NCBI GenBank assembly: GCA_017979445.1
Contig: CM030715.1
Coordinates: 13,355,660 to 13,419,659, forward strand
Length of the DNA: 64,000 nt
Direction of reading: 5' to 3'
Source of the DNA: Akebia trifoliata
Lineage: Eukaryota; Streptophyta; Magnoliopsida; Ranunculales; Lardizabalaceae
Shown here: positions 59,823 to 64,000 of the stretch, piece by piece
Position numbering within the stretch: the stretch's first letter is position 1
Layout of the letters: each line of letters opens with the position of its first letter
Translations under genes and position numbers: made by a program
The notes under the pieces: model-generated
Told to the model about the DNA's origin: nothing
Seen by the model: the letters and a program-made list of their open reading frames with translations, nothing else
The model's database searches: none

Positions 59823-59987
59823 ATGAATTCCATCATAAGACCTCTTATATAAGTTTCCTGCGCACAGGATGAACTGGGATGCGAATCTCTGTAGGATTTG
59901 TCATTCTTTCCTTGACGCTTCAACTGGGAACTCTTATTTTTCCAATACTTTCTGAATGTCAGTGTACCATGGCTTTTCGTCAGGGAG

Positions 59988-61081
59988 TTAAGCAGCGATG
60001 TTGACCTGATGGCAATATGCAGGTTTATCTTTGATTTCGACTGTGATAGGCCTTAGTTCCATGCTTGAAGGCAAATGGATCATCGAAGAAAGAGTAGCCA
60101 GAGCATCAACGAATCTGTTCTCTTCTCTTGAAAGATGTTGGAACAAGATGGCTTTGAACTTCCTTACTAAATTTAGCAGATACTCGTGATAGGGTTTCAG
60201 TTTCACATCCTTAGTTTTCCATTCTTCCAATGACTGATGTATAACCAAGGTTGAATCTCCAAATACTTCAATTTCTGTGATACCCAGATTCAAAGCAGCC
60301 TCGAGCCCAGCAATGCACGCTTCGTATTCTGTTGTATTATTAGTATTGGAGAAAGTTAGCTTAATAGCGATCGGGATGTGACATCCTTTAGGAGAGAATA
60401 AGACTGCCCTATTCCATACCCGTTCTGATTCGCCGCTCCATCAAAGTATAACCGCCATACTCTATCTCGCGATTCTTCTTCAAGGTTCAGGATATTTTCA
60501 TTTGGGAATTGATCAATAGGTTTTGTTCCTTCTACCACTGGATGATCAGCCAAGTGCTCTACTACCGCTCTTCCCTTGATAGACTTCTGCGTAACATGCG
60601 TAATATCGAATTCTGATAACAACAACAACCAACGTGCAATTCTACCTGTCAATGCCGACTTCTCGAAGAGATATTTTAAAGGGTCCATTCGAGATAACAG
60701 AATAATTAAATGAGAGAGCATGTAGTGTCGAAGCCTTTGAGTAGCCCATACTAGTGCCAGGCAAGTCTTTTCGAGAGCTGAATACTTTCGTTCATACTCT
60801 AACATCTTCTTGCTGATATAATAGATGGCCCTCTCTTTGTGATTGTCCTTGTCGTACTGTGCCAGCATGCATCCCATAGCTTCTTCCGTGACTGACAAGT
60901 AAAGGAGGAGAGGTTCACCCGGGGTTGGTGGAACCAAAATGGGAGGATTTGAGAGATACTCCTTAACTTGGTCAAAAACTTTTTGGCATTGCTTATTCTA
61001 TACTGTCGACTCATTTTTCTTGAGAAGCTTGAATATAGGTTCGCACACATTGGTGAGCTGAACGATAAATCTGCTGACATA
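59988..61081 (-). pseudogene. Tat RT connection, RNase H and second (archaeal-type) RNase H
   Basis: The first RNase H region shows LLYLSVTEEAMGCMLAQYD, AIYYISKKMLEYERKYS and EKTCLALVWATQRLRHYM (60750-60900); its usual leading Asp motif is not obvious. After a linker comes a second RNase H: WRLYFDGAANQNGYGIG (about 60440), then across a frameshift EVFGDSTLVIHQ (about 60250) and REENRFVDALATLSS (about 60100). The dual RNase H arrangement is a hallmark of the plant Tat lineage and is the main reason for that assignment. In-frame stops occur at about 61079 (where the family has an Asn-Tyr motif) and near 61000. Confidence 0.85.
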
Positions 61082-62202
61082 CTAAATTCTGCCTAAGAAC
61101 CCCCAAATCTGTTTTTCAGTCTTAGGACGTTCCATTTCTTGTATAGCTTTGATTTTTCCAGGGTCTACTTCGATCCCCTTTAGACTGACCATGAATCCAA
61201 GTAATTTTCCTAAAGTCACTCTGAATGCGCATTTTTGAGAGTTAAGGCGTAACTGGTATTTTTGGATCATTGTAAGAAACTTCTCTAGTGCAGCGACGTA
61301 TCCCGATCGTTCTTTGAATTTTACTATCATGTCATGCAATAAGGTCGTAGCTGCTCTCTGATAGGTAGTCCCAGCATTTTTCAAATTGAAATACATGACT
61401 TTGTAGCAAAATATTCCCCATTGCGTGATGAATGATGTCTTTTGCATGTGCAAGGGTCCATCTTTATCTGGTTGTACCCCGAAAACCCATCCATAAACGA
61501 AAGCATGGCGTGCCCTACTGTATTATCGATCAATACATTTATGTGAGGCAACGGAAAACTGTCTTTTGGACTTGCCTTATTTAAATCTCTGAAGTCCACG
61601 AACATTCTCACTTTCCCATCTTTTTTGGGAACTGGGACTACATTAGCAATCCATTCTGGGTACTCTACTACTTCCAAGAATCTTGCATTGATCTGCTTAG
61701 TCACCTCTTCTTTAATTTTCAAAGTCCATTCTGACTTCATACGTTGGAGTTTCTGCTTTACTGGCCGAGCATCGGGATGCAATGAAATTCGATGTTGAAC
61801 AATATCCATACTTACTCCTGGCATGTCCTCATACGACCATGCAAATACGTCCTTGAACTTTCTAAGCAAATCCACTATCCCTTCGCGTTCCTCGGGAGAT
61901 AAGGTGACTCCAATTTGAATCTCTTGAAGAATATCTTTAGTCCCGAGATTAACTAGTTCTGTTTCTTCCATTACAGGTTGAGCCCGACGTTCATCTTCTT
62001 GTTCAAGTAGCTTAATTAATTCGATAGGAGTTTCTTCATCAGAAGATTCATCCTTCGAAGTTAGATTATCAGTTAAATCATTATTGGACTCGGGGTAATC
62101 AGAAACTTCTTCTATTTTATTAAAGATAGATGGGGTGACAGGACTTACTGCAAACCCGACAGACATAACAGGACTAGACTCGACATACAACAAAAGATTC
62201 AT
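61082..62202 (-). pseudogene. Tat reverse transcriptase with deleted catalytic box
   Basis: Blocks in order: the N-terminal acidic linker (DNLTSKDESSDEETPIELIK), VRMFVDFRDLNKASPKDSFP (about 61600), FSGYNQIKMD (about 61480; the D of the first catalytic box is present in SFMDGFSG), a frameshift near 61455, then FCYKVMYFNLKNAGTTYQRA (about 61400) and LLHDMIVKFKE (about 61335). In this family about 11 residues including the YVDD catalytic box lie between HDM and MIVKSKE; here they are cleanly missing with the frame kept. The palm after it (KCAFRVTLGKLLGFMVS, about 61210) is intact. Confidence 0.88.
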
Positions 62203-62247
62203 TACATAATAATTGGAAAGAGACCCGACTGCAGGTGTGATTACAGA

Positions 62248-62796
62248 CTATGAGTTTTGAGCACCACTCTTGACTGACAAGACTGACACGTTTTCTTTTT
62301 CAAGAAATATCTGAGCAATATTGAGTGAATCCACAGTTGTCTGCCAATCATCTTCTCCTTCGAGTTCTTTAGATGCTTCATCTTTTTTCTTGTCAGGCCA
62401 ACTCATTCCAAAGAAAATCTCAAATCCTGACTGACGGGTATCCGTGAGGTGATCGATGAAAGGTTCTGAAAAACCACAATAAGGAAAATCTTCCCCTGCT
62501 TTCACGAAGTGTCCATTAAGGGTTTTACGATAAGATTTCATGTTGATTAGATCGATGACATGCCCTTGCCTCCTCGCATTCACCTTATCTTTCCTTATAT
62601 TCCAATATCGGGCCCAGTCTTCCTTGGTAGGTTCGTACCCCAATCCGAATGTCCCAACTACTTCTTGAATGGCTGGTGCAGCTTTAATCCCTTGTTGTCT
62701 ACGACCCAAACCCATGCCTGGGAAGAATCTCATGCTTTTGAACATGCTAGCCACACAACAGCTGAATGTATTATCGATAGGTACCAGCTCTTTCAC
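62248..62796 (-). pseudogene. Tat linker with G-patch-like motif
   Basis: Lies between protease and RT in the same frame as both, but separated from the protease by an in-frame TGA near 62803 and from the RT by an in-frame TAG near 62246. Residues MRFFPGMGLGRRQQGI (about 62695-62740) form a G-patch-like glycine motif, as seen after the protease in Tat/Ogre polyproteins. The following FGLGYEPT and ARYWNIRKDK have no assigned function. Confidence 0.75.
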
Positions 62797-62805
62797 AAAA
62801 TTGTC

Positions 62806-64000
62806 TCACTGAACGACATGAATATTTTCAAATTTAAACCCGCTGAGTTGTATTTCTTTTTCTTTGGGTTGAATTTTAGACAACGACTTATCCTTGGTTT
62901 CTATTTCGTTCACAATCCTCATAATTTCGATATTCCCATCAAGTGTAATCACCAAACCGTCCTTGATGAATTTAATCTTCTGATGCAAAGTAAAAGGTAC
63001 GACCTTGATCTGATGTAGCCACGGTCTGCCTAGTAATAGGTTGAAGGATGACTGAATATCCAAGACTTGGAATTTCACAGGGAAGTCTGCTATACCCGTG
63101 GATATTTGTAGTTGCAAAGTCCCTAGTACATCCCTTTTCGTATTATCATAAGCTCTGATGCCTTGGCTAGTTGGTTTGAAGTAGTCTGTCTTAAACTCGA
63201 GGCAAGTCGCGGTCTTCAGAGGACAGATATTTAATGCACTTCCATTATCTACCAAGACTAGAGGAATTCTCATTCCATTGCAGTCAATTGTAATGTGCAA
63301 CGGCTTTGTGTGGCTCGGTCCTTCTTTTGGGAGATTTGAATCTGAGAAGGATAGACTATTTTCAGCATAAGTTGCCCCTACTATACTGGCTAATTGATCT
63401 GGAGATGTGTCGAGGGAAACTTGGGCTGCGTTTAGTACTTTGAGAACAACTTCCCTATGAGCTGTGGAGGCCATAAGTAAATCCCAAACTGAAATGTTGG
63501 CACTTGCCTTTTTTAGTTGTTTGATCACAACATCATCCTCTTCAATGGTTTCCTGGATGGGGTCTACTTTTTCCTTTCTTGCCAGGGCTGCTGGATTGTC
63601 AACACTGAGTTTCGGTGGCTTAAAGACTCTTCCTCCTCGTGTCATGTGCTTGACTTCATCACAAGAGAGTGGAAATGGCTAGTCTTCTTCGACCAATAGA
63701 TAAGGATCTTCATCTGTTACAGAGAATGGGCTTTTCGAGATTATTTGTGCCAAGAGGTGGCTGGTATATGATGGGCTATCGTAGTGAGGTGGGGATAGAC
63801 AATATGATTCATCTTCAGTTAGATCAAATGACTCATGGCTTGTGGCATAGACCTTATCATTGAAAGTTATTCCAACAAAAGGATAACTGGGTGGTTTGGC
63901 ATAGATTGGGTGGATAAGAGAGACTGGGTCGAATGATAGTTGGGTGTTTGAAACCATATTCAGTGTTGGTGGAGGCTGATATGTAGGTAGTGGATTGGTA
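62806..64000 (-). pseudogene. Tat gag end and protease, open at window edge
   Basis: The frame enters from the right edge, has one in-frame TAG at 63677-63679 (after YLLVEED), and runs on through KHMTRGGRVFKPP. The aspartic protease centre is LVLVDNGSALNICPL (about 63250), with the family's D-N-G-S form, followed by the FNLLLGRPWLH flap/C-terminal motif (about 63015). It would cut the Gag-Pol polyprotein. The rest of gag, the PBS and the 5' LTR lie beyond 64000. Confidence 0.85.

Overview
This window looks like nuclear DNA of a flowering plant with a large, repeat-rich genome. The evidence is its AT-rich composition, LTR retrotransposons of plant-specific lineages (Tat and chromodomain-bearing chromoviruses of Ty3/gypsy), TA-flanked MITE-like foldback elements, a tRNA-derived SINE, and one intron-containing plant AGC VIII protein kinase. 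The species cannot be named from the sequence.

Layout. 1-9474 is a minus-strand Tat-lineage element. Its 5' LTR is at 7974-9474, its middle (about 3660-7973) has no coding sequence, and its 3' untranslated region (about 1-3660) carries a 106-bp tandem array and a nested solo LTR (1132-2566) with a perfect 5-bp target duplication. This element abuts 9475-14648, a 5'-truncated Tekay/Del-like chromovirus with decayed RT, RNase H, integrase and chromodomain followed by a 3-kb LTR. 14649-19687 is mostly unassigned intergenic DNA with a Copia-like LTR fragment, a diverged direct-repeat pair and a 0.2-kb foldback element. 19688-23179 is a dense cluster of nine hairpin elements, each set in (TA)n. 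23445-25128 is a long-TIR foldback element holding a tenth hairpin element. 25250-25424 is a SINE.

25804-27685 is the only convincing host gene: a two-exon PINOID-clade (PID2/AGC3-4-like) kinase of 473 residues, expected to control polar auxin transport.

28515-50292 is a decayed chromovirus (531-bp LTRs, initiator-Met PBS). Its RT domain is split by a 16.1-kb minus-strand insertion (31138-47273) with the tandem structure LTR-internal-LTR-internal-LTR and an exact AGGTT duplication at its outer edges. The inserted family has no recognisable pol; its LTRs are related to the Tekay LTR at 11623-14648, so an autonomous relative lies 17 kb away in the same window. 50293-52665 is unassigned. 52666-54340 is a Tekay-type LTR fragment running into a 135-bp tandem array with paired G-boxes. 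About 54600-64000 is a second minus-strand Tat element (LTR, 3' UTR with an 86-bp array, then decayed integrase, two RNase H domains, RT, G-patch and protease reading rightwards to the window edge).

Points of most interest: the modular hairpin elements with a shared core and exchangeable arms; a near-mirror pair of them around a long TA tract; the tandem three-LTR array with a single target duplication; and stem-loops in Tat 3' UTRs whose stems vary in a compensatory way. All coordinates and similarities were judged by eye; no alignment or database search was run.
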